From Burhinus oedicnemus (lineage: Eukaryota > Chordata > Aves > Charadriiformes > Burhinidae), in contig VFFE01007657.1 in NCBI GenBank assembly GCA_008921705.1, positions 438,857 through 502,856 on the forward strand: a stretch of DNA of 64,000 nt, written 5' to 3'. Numbering within the stretch: position 1 is the stretch's first letter; every line of letters begins with the position of its first letter. The translations under genes were made by a program, and so were the position numbers. The notes under the pieces are model-generated. The model had not been told where the DNA came from and did not search any database. It saw nothing but the letters and a program-made list of their open reading frames with translations. Shown here piece after piece: positions 13,301 through 24,515 of the stretch.

Positions 13301-15079
13301 AAAATACATGGCATTTTATTTTATGTGGAAATATGATTTATCTCAAGAAGCATTAGTCACTGAATATTGTTATGATTCCTGCACTATATTGTTAAAACAT
13401 TAAATGAGTGCTACATAATATAATTTCAGTTACAGTAACAGTTAAAGGGCTGTCCTTCAGTAGACATTCTGGAACACCTGCTGGGAAACAGTTTCCTGCA
13501 GAGAAGGGAACCTTATGATCACTGAATGCCTTTCCGCAGTTGCCTGACCATGCCTCTTCCTTCCTTGGACACTGTCAATCTCAGTTTTAGAGTCAAACTC
13601 AGAAGGAAGACACTAATTTATTTCTGATTCCTTATGCTAAGCCAGTGAAGAGATCAAACCACTGCAGTTCTCAAGAGGCGAAACTACTACGTGCTGTTGG
13701 AACTGGGAAATCAGGCTGCCACAGACACTTGCAGATTCTGCAATGGCAAGGAATTACTTATGTGAGATATGGCCAGACAGTTCAAATTTCTCACAGGTCC
13801 TAGTGAACAAAAAAATTATTGAAGTCATTGCCAATATAATGATGATTTGGGGAGAGGGAATTTCTCCACAAACCTTGCAATCACTATGGTGTTTGAAGAG
13901 AAATAAAATGGGAAAACAATTCCATCTCCCATCTGAGTATCATCTCCTAAACCCACTACTCCACTCCCAGCTATCGCCAATCCCTGATGCTTCAGTAAAA
14001 CAAACAAAAAAGCAAACACAAACATACAGAACACCTGAATAATAATGGCCAGGGATGCATTCATTTTTAGGAAAAAAAAATCCTTCCTGAACAACACTGA
14101 AACCTTGAAAAAAAAGTTTTTAATTTTAAAAAATTCTTTCCCTTTTCTCTGTTATTTTTTTTTAATTGAACCTAAATCTACGTTTCTTGAAAAATCTTGG
14201 AAGAGCTTTTTACTCTGCAGTCTCTGTGTAACTAGTGTTCTTGCCGATTTATAAAGATTATACTGCAAGTGGAGAAATGTTATTGAATGGTAGTTTAACT
14301 GCATACTGGAGGAGCTTCCCTTGCTTCTTGGTCTAAGCACTCAAAGAATCCAGAGTTCTTTAAGACACTCATCTTGGACTGAATAAAAGATTTTAGTCAC
14401 AAAAAGTTTTAAATAAATAATTTTAACCTCAGAAAAAGACAGTACAAGTTTACTTGTAAAACATTTTACATTCAGAAAAATCAAAACTAATTTTAATTGT
14501 GAATGTGTTGAATGAAAGATTTCTTCCTCCTGGTTTGTAAAGTTGAATTGATATTGGTAAATTAATAGAGTGAAAGACCAAAAAAAATAAAAATCATTGT
14601 CTGTTGGGACTGCCTAAGGAGGGAGACAGACATTCAGAAAATTCTACACTTAAACAAACTCTTAAACTCGTTCCCCTGCATTAACAGCTGTAAACCATCC
14701 TAATAAGCGATGCGCAGAACTGTTTGATAAGAAGAACAAAAGATTGTATTGAAGTATCATCATTGTCATGTTAATGCGAATAGTGGTAAAGTGGATGTCA
14801 CTTGGCAGAATTCCTTACTTCTGCTGTAGTTGTTTGAAAAGAGCATGGCCCTTATTTATATTCCTATTCCATTTGAGGGAAGTTGTGCTGTTATGCAAAT
14901 AGGTTTGTTTGATGAGAATGAATATGTCAGAGAATGAAATACTGACAGTATCATTGCTGCCTCTTTTCTCATTTCTCAGAATCTTTTCATTTTATCAACT
15001 TCCACTCACATACATGCATGAAATTCAGGTTTCTTACCATTAGCTTTGGAAACCTATTTTTTCTTTTTTTTTTTTTTTT
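10319..15079. other. AT-rich unique sequence without supported genes
   Basis: Unique AT-rich DNA. A 136-codon minus-strand open frame at 10322-10732 has an aromatic-rich, low-information translation typical of chance frames in T-rich DNA. A 92-codon minus frame lies at 11508-11786. Neither shows a recognisable domain. The segment ends in a poly-T run (15063-15079) that leads into the assembly gap. Confidence 0.5.
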
Positions 15080-15099
15080 NNNNNNNNNNNNNNNNNNNN
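15080..15099. other. Assembly gap (20 N)
   Basis: Exactly twenty N bases directly after a poly-T run. The round number suggests a placeholder of unknown or minimal size. Homopolymer dropout is the likely cause. Confidence 0.97.
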
Positions 15100-18000
15100 A
15101 AATAGTTGTAATAAAGGAAATATTGAAAAACTATCTGAATCAAAGCTGTTTTCCCAACAATATATCTGGTAGAATAAAATAGGTTACTTCATCAAAGGTA
15201 GGAAAGAAATACAAGTGGCCCTGTGTGGTTTTAAAAGAGATATATGCCAAACCCCATTTATTTTTACACAAAAATAATGCATAGATTTTAGAATAATTGT
15301 ATGCAGCTTTTGGAAATAAAAATACCTCACATTATCAGTTTCTAGCTGTGAAGATATGACTTCATACTCCAAAGTCATAATGTAATCAGTGATAGGGACA
15401 ATATTTTGCTTCCACACATGTATTTACGGAATAGCTCTTGATATGAGGTTTCTGTCACCCAGACTTAGCAAAGAGGCAAATTTGTTCAAAATATTTGTTA
15501 TTTATTTAAGATATTTAAGATATTTTTATATTGTACTGTTCAGTACATTGAAAAGCTTTTGGAAAACCTGTAGTATGACCTAAGTTGGACCATCATATTT
15601 TTTTTAGATATTTGAAGCAATCTACAGCATGGTTGAGTGTTGTAAAAGCAGCTCCAGTTTTAGGGGTCTCCACATCTAGAGTGATGAAATGCTTTGAAAT
15701 CATCCTCATCATGTATCAAACTAAGGGAAAGACAAAGAAAAGTATGCAAAATTCAAATACAAACAAGAAAAGATACACATTTTTAAAGCAGAGGAGAAGA
15801 AAAAATGAAGTAAACAAAAAAATTTTTACATTTCACATCAGATACAAGATTCCTTTATTATCTAGTTTATAATCTGCTTTAACGCTCAGCTAGTCATCAG
15901 CCTATCATGGAACAAACCTTACAAGCCTAACATCCTGAGGTGGTTTTTATGGAATAGAATTTACCTGAGACTATGTGTGTTTGTTTTCATGACTCGTCCT
16001 TTCTGTTGTAAAGTACACTGATAAGATTGTTTATATTGTTGTAAGACATCGATAACAAGTAGTTACCAGGATATTATATCTAGATATATAACTACGTCTC
16101 CTAATGTACTGTTATTTTTGTGTACTGAAATATTCAATAACACAAGAACAATGATATAAGTATGACCGGGTTATGATTATAAACTATTACTTATATTTGG
16201 CAAGCCATATCATGATGGGTTTTGAAGAAAAATGGGGTTATTGCAGGAACTCCAATAATATAAGAACAAGGTTTTAGCAGAGCACAGGCACACTATGATA
16301 CCAGGGACCCCAAGACCATAAAAATAAATAAATCAATAAAAGAAACCACAAAGTAGAAATTACTGCTCAGTAAACAAATAAACAAATTCAACCACAAGAC
16401 ACAGTTTTGACCCGTCAACCAGTTTTAAGGTACAACTTTAATATGGTTAGATTTTTTCATAATTGGTTGCTGTTTTATATTAGTGTACAGTACATTACCG
16501 TACAAGACTAATGAACACAACTAGTCCCAAAGACATCTTATTTCAGAATGCGGTATGACCCAGCCACTTAAATAAACTAGTAACATTATTAACTCAGCTG
16601 GAGATGAAATACTTTTGTCTACCTGTCATAACTACACTGAAGTTCAACTAAAGTTTTTTCTCAGAACGAAAACTACAGTTCATACAACTCTTGAAATCTG
16701 ATAATCACACATCAATACCTACAACTCACATTTTGGGTCCTCTTTGAAAACTAATATGGTAATCAGTCATAAAGGATGTGCACTATATACTCCGTATACT
16801 GCTTAGAAAGAAAAAATATCAAAATCTAACATTAACTATATTTAACATGTATCTAGTTTGGAGTCAGAAAAATGAAAGACTGCTGTTTTTCAGTGTGTTT
16901 GGTATAGAAATCAGTCTCTGAGTAAGAAAACAGTACTTGTTAATAATTGCAACAAGACTGCTGAGTCAGTGGTATGAAAATCAAGGCAAAAGCAAAAAAA
17001 CCAATTTTTTTGTGCATAAATACTGCGACATGTTAATTACAAGCCAAATTATTTTTAATGTGTCTAAATTAAGCCTACAAAAATGAAGAGGACATCTTCA
17101 TTTCTTAATCTCAGCAGTGAAACTGAAACAGAAAGCAGTAACATAAGCTTTTTTACAAATGCAGCAGATGTTCTGATTTCTCTGCTTTGGAAAATTAACT
17201 CAGTCTCATCTCTGGATCACAGAAACACATACTAATTCTAAGCTTAAACACATTATAAACTAAATCAGAGGTAAAAACTAATTTTTTCTCTTCAATAGCC
17301 ATTTCAACAAATTAACATATTTCATTTGCAGTTTTTGCAGGTTGATTTTCTGATTTATATCTTTTCTCCTGTCTTGTTTCTTTTCTTGTTGATTTATCAT
17401 AACTGTCCTTTAAAAAAAATTCTTTATAAAAAGAATCTATTTCAAAAATGAAAAATGTATGAATTTTTTTTTTCTGAGAATACTACAACATAAACTCTTT
17501 CTGTACACTTATTTTGAAAGAATGGCTTCTTCTATTCTTTGCAATATACAAGTGTTACTAGCACCACACTGAGTGAATATGAGTAGCTGTAAGGCAAAAA
17601 AAGATATGTTGTCTGAAGTGGTGAACAGTACCTGTAACACAGTACTGTATCATTAATGCAAACACTCCTTTGTTATCTTTAACAGTAAACACACAGAGAC
17701 TTGGGTTTCCTTCTGATCTTCTTAACTTTATTGTATAAAGGTAAAGCAGGATGTCACAAAAAATGGGACTTAGTTACTTCTACATGTCAATTTTCATACA
17801 TCCATTGTAGTTAGTATGGCTTAGAGCTTCAGCTCACTCTTAAAAACACTTATTTCTCTATTCAGATGCCCACACAGAGCTTTCTAGTAACATCTGGGAT
17901 GGCACAAGGTATTGCCCCTGGCTTCTACCTGGTGCTTCAAGAGGATATTAGTCATGGATCCTGTCCCATATACATTATTCCATGTGAATGACTTTTTACC

Positions 18001-18261
18001 CCCGGGATGTTTCAGAGTGTACTAGCTGTATACTTTTAGGCAACTTAATCTTAGCAGTCAAGCAAGGTTTTAGGTATCATAAACCTAACCAAGATCTCTG
18101 GGTTTAGTAGTGTATTTCAACAAATATTGCATGAAAATAGAATAGACCTGAGAAATCACAGGTTTCATGAAAAGTTTATTTCTTACTTCCATACAACTCT
18201 AGATTACCAGAGAAAAGGCAAGATCTCCACATATGTGGACTTGTTTGGAAAGTTAGCTCAC
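15100..18261. other. AT-rich unique sequence without supported genes
   Basis: Unique sequence rich in A/T runs. Small open frames (15184-15417 minus, 15585-15872 plus) have lysine- or isoleucine-rich translations with no motif. I see no repeat family, RNA gene or promoter here. Confidence 0.45.
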
Positions 18262-18368
18262 CTCCAGCAATGACTGAAAAAGACATTTCCCTTTCCCATG
18301 AGTATCAACGAGAAACACTACTTCAGTCTTCAGCATCTGGTTATAAGTAGCTTTGCTAGGTAAAAGCA
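18262..18368 (-). other. Possible exon-like segment, unidentified
   Basis: On the minus strand a pyrimidine-rich tract ending CCCTTTTTAG precedes an open frame of about 35 codons. The frame closes with CTGGAG followed by GTGAGC, a near-consensus splice donor. The translation includes LLPSKATYNQML and EVVFLVDTHGKG, which I cannot assign to a family. The frame enters with two bases of a split codon and leaves in phase 0. The borders were chosen by eye in a long AT-rich region, so chance is a real alternative. Confidence 0.15.
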
Positions 18369-18966
18369 CTAAAAAGGGAAACACATTTGTTGGCCACTGG
18401 TGCACCCCACACCATGATCCTAAAAAAATAATCTGTAATTCCACTGAAAAATGTTTGATCCATGCTAATATTTTTCAAAGTTTACCTTTTTTTCCACACC
18501 TTAGGTCATTTACCCGTGAAAGCATAAAACAGGCGTAGGTCTTCAGGACATTTCACAGGGAAAGAAAAAGAAGTAAAGACATTTTAACCTCACAGTTAAG
18601 GTATGGCCTGTTGTATAGCAAAAACATTGAATTTAAGCACCTTTGAAAATATTCTATTAATTGAACAGGTTGTCACACAGTGCTTTGTCCCATGAGCCTA
18701 CCCTCAAAATTGTTCAGAAAGGACATCGCTTGGGCCTACCTGACCATGTACTAGGGCTTTTTATGCAAATGAGACTGTGCAGTGTGGCTAGGGCTACCTG
18801 GGTGTCTCCTTACTGTGAAGCTGGAAATGTCTGAAGGACAAAGCCAACAGCAGGAATTAAAACTAGTTTCAAATGCCCTCAGCTAGACCTTGCCAGTGAG
18901 TATCTTGATATTTCTTGATACGTTACCTTTGAGACAATACTGGAAATTAATAGTTTCACAGATTTT

Positions 18967-18986
18967 TATATATATATATATATATA
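18967..18986 (+). repeat. (TA)n microsatellite
   Basis: About ten TA dinucleotides in a row. Simple repeat with no further signal. Confidence 0.9.
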
Positions 18987-19569
18987 AAGCCAAAAATATT
19001 TATGCATTATTTTAGAATACTATGGGTACATTGAACCAAGATTATGTGCATGTTATTACACATTACTGTGTATTATATATATTGTTACATACACATTACT
19101 CTATATAGAATTAATTCAACATTTGAACAGAGTATTTTTCCTTTTTATTTCAGAATCTTTATATTCTGCTTACACTTTCCTTCCAAATTTCTTTCATCTG
19201 TGAGTCTCTTAGTTTCTGTTATACTTCTGTGTATACATACTCTATGGAAACCTCTTGATTTCCCTCTAACTGCTTTACAGTATCCTCAATAAAGCAACAG
19301 TGGAGTTTTAAAATCAGTTGCAAATATAGCCTCTGAATTAATACTTCTTTTTCTTTCTGCTTCTAGGATGCAACAGAATCTGCTCTCTGTGTCAAAATGT
19401 ATAGAAACTGGGCAGAACCTCACAGATAAGTGGTCTTGGTCCCACATTGGTCATTGCTGAGTACACAACCTCATTTTCAGCTCTTCCATTTAAAAGCTTT
19501 CCCCACTAAATTCCAGCTTCTTCAGCCATGCGATGATGCATGAGCCAAATCTGGAAGCGCACACCTAAA

Positions 19570-20193
19570 TCACAAACAGGTGAACTCTGTGTGCTGGGTA
19601 GAAACCTTCTTTCCACCATCAGTTTGGAGGATGACCACAGAGCAACTTTTCATCATCTGAGTACACATAAAACTTTCCCTCCAAAAAAACCCCACAACCA
19701 GGAATAAAGTGAAATGTACTGAGAAGCAAGGAGAAAAGACACAAAATATCCAAAATGTAGGCTTAGTATCAGCTGTGTGAGCTATCGTTGTCACTGCTAG
19801 CTTAAGCGTACCATAGCTGGTTTCTGTAGCTTCCTCGACTCTCTGGATTTTAAGAGTGCTTATTGGCTCTGGAACATCACTATAACTGATCTCTCCGTGT
19901 TTCTGGATCAGTGTGAGAACCTCAGAAATCCTCTGGGACCTGGAACAAGAAGAAGTGTGGTGCAGAGTACAGGTGAAAAGTTGCACATGGCCAACTTCAC
20001 TCTGGCAGTTTCTTGATGCAGGTCCTTTGCCATGGCATCTGTACTGCTTCTGAACCTGAGCTTGGCTAAAAGACTGTATAGCTTGGTTTTGTTTTGTTTT
20101 GTTTTGTTTTTCCCCTCCCCTGACATCTGAAGTATTAAAGACCATAAAATCCAGGCTGACTCGAAACAAGAAGCAGTTCAGATAGCTTAGCAC
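19570..20193 (-). other. 207-codon minus-strand open frame, no family recognised
   Basis: The longest stop-free frame in the window that overlaps no recognised transposon. Its N-terminal part translates a (GTTTT)n microsatellite as a KQNKTKQN stretch, which argues against a single real protein. Within it, a strong splice-acceptor-like tract (CTTCTTCTTGTTCCAG on the minus strand, ending near 19941) precedes a more protein-like part (RISEVLTLIQKHGE, then YSDVPEPISTLKIQRVEEA). No donor, catalytic motif or homologue is recognised. It could be an exon within a longer gene, an exon of a noncoding transcript, or chance. I lean to noncoding. Confidence 0.15.
20086..20110 (+). repeat. (GTTTT)n pentanucleotide repeat
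   Basis: Five near-perfect GTTTT units followed by a C-rich run. It lies inside the 207-codon minus-strand open frame and encodes its KQNKTKQN stretch. Confidence 0.9.
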
Positions 20194-20420
20194 CCATAGT
20201 ACTCACAGTCTGAATCAGATAAAACAACTGAATAATGGAGGGGTTTTGCAGCATTTGGCATTCTGAATATCTCAGAGGATAGATCTGGTCTAGTGGTTAC
20301 CAACTGATTATCCTGTTGGAAATAAATAAATAAGAATATTTTTTCAAATAAATGGCTGATTATGTTTAAGAAATCTCTCTCTCAGAGAATCTCCTCTTTG
20401 CTGTTTTTCCTTCGCTTTTT

Positions 20421-20438
20421 GAATGAATGAATGAATGA
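20421..20438 (+). repeat. (GAAT)4 tetranucleotide repeat
   Basis: Four GAAT units. Short simple repeat. Confidence 0.85.
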
Positions 20439-21371
20439 AATAAATGCTGCAGTATTCCTGTGTGAGTCACCTAAGTTATGTTTAAAAAAGCTCACAGGGG
20501 ATTTTGCAGCCTAATTATTACTCTGTCCAAATACTTCTGACAGCATCATATAACTGGACCCAGCTGTCCTCCAAGTTTCTATGTCTCGCAGGTGGCTACT
20601 TTGCCACAACCATTTTTCCAGTTTGAAATGTAATAGTATCAATTCTCAATGTTTGACAATCAGATATAGAGAAAGAGCATTTAGTGACATAGTTTTACAC
20701 GTGCAATTAATTTCATGGGGTTTAATTTTGCAGGAATATATAACCCTAGATGCAGTTTTACACTATGAATAGGTGAGAGTAAGTGGTAGAACTCTGGCTA
20801 AATATCTCCTGTGTTAGCACACTTTACAGTCAGTGGAAAATACGGTCCACATATTTTCCAGACTTTTTTTTCCTGATTTCCCTAAGCCATTTTCAATTTA
20901 AGTGGTCACTGTAAAATAAAGACCATAGTAACTTGTAGACCACCCATGAACGAGAAGTGAGTTTTCTGTCACGGAAGCAAGTAAAATATTAATAAATACA
21001 TTGCCTGTTGTAAACTGTAAACTGTATCTTTGGAAAATGTGAAAGTAACTTACAGAACATAGTACTAACATTTAGTCTCAAATAATGACTTTAGGTACAG
21101 AACAGCAAATACTGTAATTTTAAGAGAAAAGGAAAGTTTTATTCCATAATTAGTATTAATTTTCAAATACTAAGCTAATCAAACACCTCCTTCAGTATAC
21201 TGGATACTTAACATGCTATAAGGTAGATTTGCAAAGCAACAGAACTAAACCGATTCAGTGATTTTAAGAACACAAACTTTTAAAAAGCAAAAGAAAACTA
21301 TTCTGGATTTTTAAACATCATTTAAAGTACTGTACTCTGGAATATATTCTGACTGAAATAGACATATTCCA
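20439..21371. other. AT-rich unique sequence, no feature seen
   Basis: No open frame, repeat family or RNA gene that I can support. An ORF of 63 codons near 20581-20772 has no recognisable content. Confidence 0.45.

Positions 21372-21403
<32 letters not shown>
21372..21403 (+). repeat. Compound (TGTC)5(TATC)3 microsatellite
   Basis: Five TGTC units followed directly by three TATC units. The two motifs differ by one G/A transition, so the block probably arose by a point change followed by slippage. Likely polymorphic. Confidence 0.92.
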
Positions 21404-21404
<1 letters not shown>

Positions 21405-24174
21405 TTAAAGATACAGTTCTGAATGGGTCTGAACATCACATATATTACATAGTTTAGTGTAAGTAAACTTTTACATTTCATTCCAATAGCAAAACCTTAA
21501 AAATACAGATATCTAACAGTACAAAACCAAAACATATCTTCAATGTAAGTCCCAGTTCTTTTCAAACACAACTCATGTTAGTTTATGATTTTAATTTTTG
21601 ATTGATGATATGATTACGGGTTTTTATGATCTGTAAGTGAATATACATCTTTAAGATTGATTTTGAAAAACGGAAGCCCAAACAACAGAACATATAACTG
21701 TAAAAACACTTAGTGACTATAAAGCAAATTTGAATTTGCAGATCCTGGCACAAGCCTAACTTTGAAAATGCAAAGCATCACTCAAATAGCCATTTTATGG
21801 AATAATTCAGTTATCACAACTCACAGTTTCCATGAAAAATATTCTAGCACTAAGTACATCAAGGTGGATACAGTTCTTATTTAAATTTTTGCTTTTCTGT
21901 CAATGCTTTTAAATTATGTAAAATGAAACTTTTGCCTCTTTAATGTCTCCTTTTTATACTCTGACAAGACTTCTCAATGTTTTATTATCTGATAATACAG
22001 TAAACTGGGCAAAAGAGGGTGTAAAATTCTCACTTCTCATGAAGTGCAAACAGCTGTGTAAAACATTCAAGGGCACAAGATCAATTCATGGAGGAAATTA
22101 CTGTACTAAACTACAATACACACATACAGAAAAATGCCGTATTTGAACATGCTATATAGTATAACAACAGCTGATTTTATACTAACCTGTTCAACAGGAG
22201 AAAGAAGGTGAAATTGATTGGTTTTATTTAGCAAAAAGGAAGAGGGGAAAAAAAAAGCCATATCAAATATGCTTAACAAAGGAATAAATCATTGACACAT
22301 GGCTACAAAGTTAGAGGCGTATGTGAGTGAGAGTTTCAAGCTCTAAACTGCCCGTGTTTCTAAGATTCAGCTTCCTCAGACTATTCATAAATGCTCCTGA
22401 AGAAAATATCTATAAAGCAGGAGAAAAATATGTAGGTTTCCTGTTTTTCCTCTCATCAGAGCCCACTAGAGAAGAAGAATAAATAGGTAACCCCACGTTT
22501 CATAAAATGCCTAGTGAAAATAAAATAATAATTTAAAGAAACCTCTTTCTTTTTTACTGAGTAACACATTGAGGTATTAATTATCTTCACAAGGGCTGAA
22601 AAATAATCTCTTAAACTACAGTTAGTCTTCCTAAAATTATCTCAGTTTGCAGAGGGACCATTTTGTAAACCTTAATAGAAAAGAAAGATGATGATTTTCT
22701 TTTTCTCTTTTTTTTTTTATTTTCCCCCCTGAGCCACACGACCTTATGCAGTAATCAAGTTATCCTCTGGCAGACACACAGGAACTGATTTATCTGCTTA
22801 AAGCTAATACTACCAGAGACACCTGAGGTTATTCAAGACATTTCCTTGCTGTTGATAGGTATGACATGGGGGCTACAAAAGATTAACACTGTCTCTCTAG
22901 CAGCAGTTAGAGGCAAAACTGGATACCTCAGGGTGTCTAAGATATCTGTATGATTACTTTCAAAAACTATATTTTAGGATATCTTCTCAATGAGTTAAAC
23001 AATTTCATTACTAAGGTGAAAATAGTCAGCTTCTGATTGAAAAGCAGCTGACTCCAGGCAAAACTGAAATGATTTCTGACAGACAGAAGAAAAAAAATTT
23101 GAAAAAATCTATAAGGTACTGAGTCAGTACTTTCTATTTACTTTCTGTTTATGATTTATATTTTATAGATTTATATTTGTATTTTATAATGTGACTGGAT
23201 AGTAGCAAAGAAACATCCTCTCTTATAGAAAGACTAAATCCTGACCTTGAGATAAGGCACCTGTAACGTTTAGAGTAAGATTAATGTAGTTATGTCTGTA
23301 GAACACATTGTTTTATTTATGTTCAAATCAAAATTTGTTTGACAGATCCTTTCAGCTCCTGTGTTCCTTTAGGACAACACAAATTGCAGGAAGATTAGAT
23401 GAGGCTTTGAGGTAAAAAAAAAAAAAAAAAAAAAACAACCAAAAAAAAAAACCCCAAACCCAAAACAAACAAACAAACAAAAAAAAAACCAAACACAAAA
23501 AACTCCCTCAGTCAAAAATTGTGTAATCCACTTAAAAATTAGGTGAATTAAAAATGTGTTGTGTTTTGTTTGCTTTGGGGGGGTGGAGTCGTGGGGGGTT
23601 TCAATAAAACCTTCCTGAAACAGTTTTTGACTACATTCTTTCTGTATGGCTTGTATATTCTGATCTTTTTAGCAAATATTATGAATATGATAACTTTGCA
23701 TGTTTCTGGGAAATAAAAGTCGAGTCAGTATGACAGTAAATTTCTGATATGCACAGATTACAGGAGGAAAAGCAATTATACAACAGAGAGAATGATGTTG
23801 TAGGACAAGTAGTTGAGTAAGGCAAGAAGGGGGAAGAAGTGTAATAGTTTGTTTTGTGCTGCTTCTTCGTCATAAAAGGTTTTATTATTCCTAACATGAC
23901 AAACACTAAATGTCTAGGAAGCAAACATTTCCCACATAACAGTGAGAAATCCCTTTAGCAAATAAAGAAAATCTACCATGCATTAAAACTGTATGTATCT
24001 ACAGTATACCCTTTTATTTCCAAAATAAAGAGGGCCAGAGCCTGTCTGGTATGTGCTGGAGAATTCTCTTTCACTACTAATTTATTAGTAGTCATTATGT
24101 TCGATTATTATGGCCACAGAGAGTGAAACAAAACTAAACAGCTCAAATCTGACTATACAGTCAGAAAATAACCT
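21404..24174. other. AT-rich unique sequence with an A-rich low-complexity block
   Basis: Unique sequence with no supported gene. It contains the A-rich tract at 23413-23500 and G-rich stretches (GGGGGGGTGG and GTGGGGGG) near 23577-23600. Confidence 0.45.
23413..23500 (+). repeat. A-rich low-complexity tract
   Basis: Starts with a run of more than twenty A residues and continues as A-rich blocks broken by CC, CCC and CAAA units. It could be a degraded poly-A tail, but no retrotransposon body is recognisable upstream on the plus strand. Confidence 0.85.
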
Positions 24175-24515
24175 TTTTCCTCTTTATCTTTTCATTGGTT
24201 TCCCAGGCAAAGTCCTGGCTCTGTTCAGTGAACTTTCCTGCCAGTTTCTGGATCTCACATAGCCTGCCAGGTCTCTCCTAACACACATCTGCTGTTGTAC
24301 TGATTCCCCTCAGTGACCTGCTGGGCTATCAGATGCTGGCTCAAGTTACCGATCCTGCCAACACAGGACGTGCTGAGACTGTCCGGCTGCTGGGTTAACC
24401 CTGGCTGTGGTACTCTACCACTGCTGCTTCTGTCTGGTTTCCATTCAGTGGCCTGAATTGCCTGCTGCATCACTTCTTTCGTCTCAAAAACATGCAGAAA
24501 ACTTCTGAACACACC
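24175..24515 (-). other. GC-elevated island with an 85-codon open frame
   Basis: This block is clearly less AT-rich than its surroundings and has an 85-codon minus-strand frame at 24255-24512. The translation includes EVMQQAIQATEWKPDRSSSG and IAQQVTEGNQYNSRCVLGE, with many Q, S and G residues, and matches no family I know. The block is flanked by short inverted ends (TGTTCAG near 24222, CTGAACA near 24505-24511) without a matching target duplication. It may be an old transposon fragment, an exon or a conserved noncoding element. Confidence 0.25.

Noticed and set aside
23413..23500. A-rich tract considered as a retrogene poly-A tail
   Set aside because: No processed-gene-like sequence or AATAAA precedes it at a suitable distance on the plus strand.
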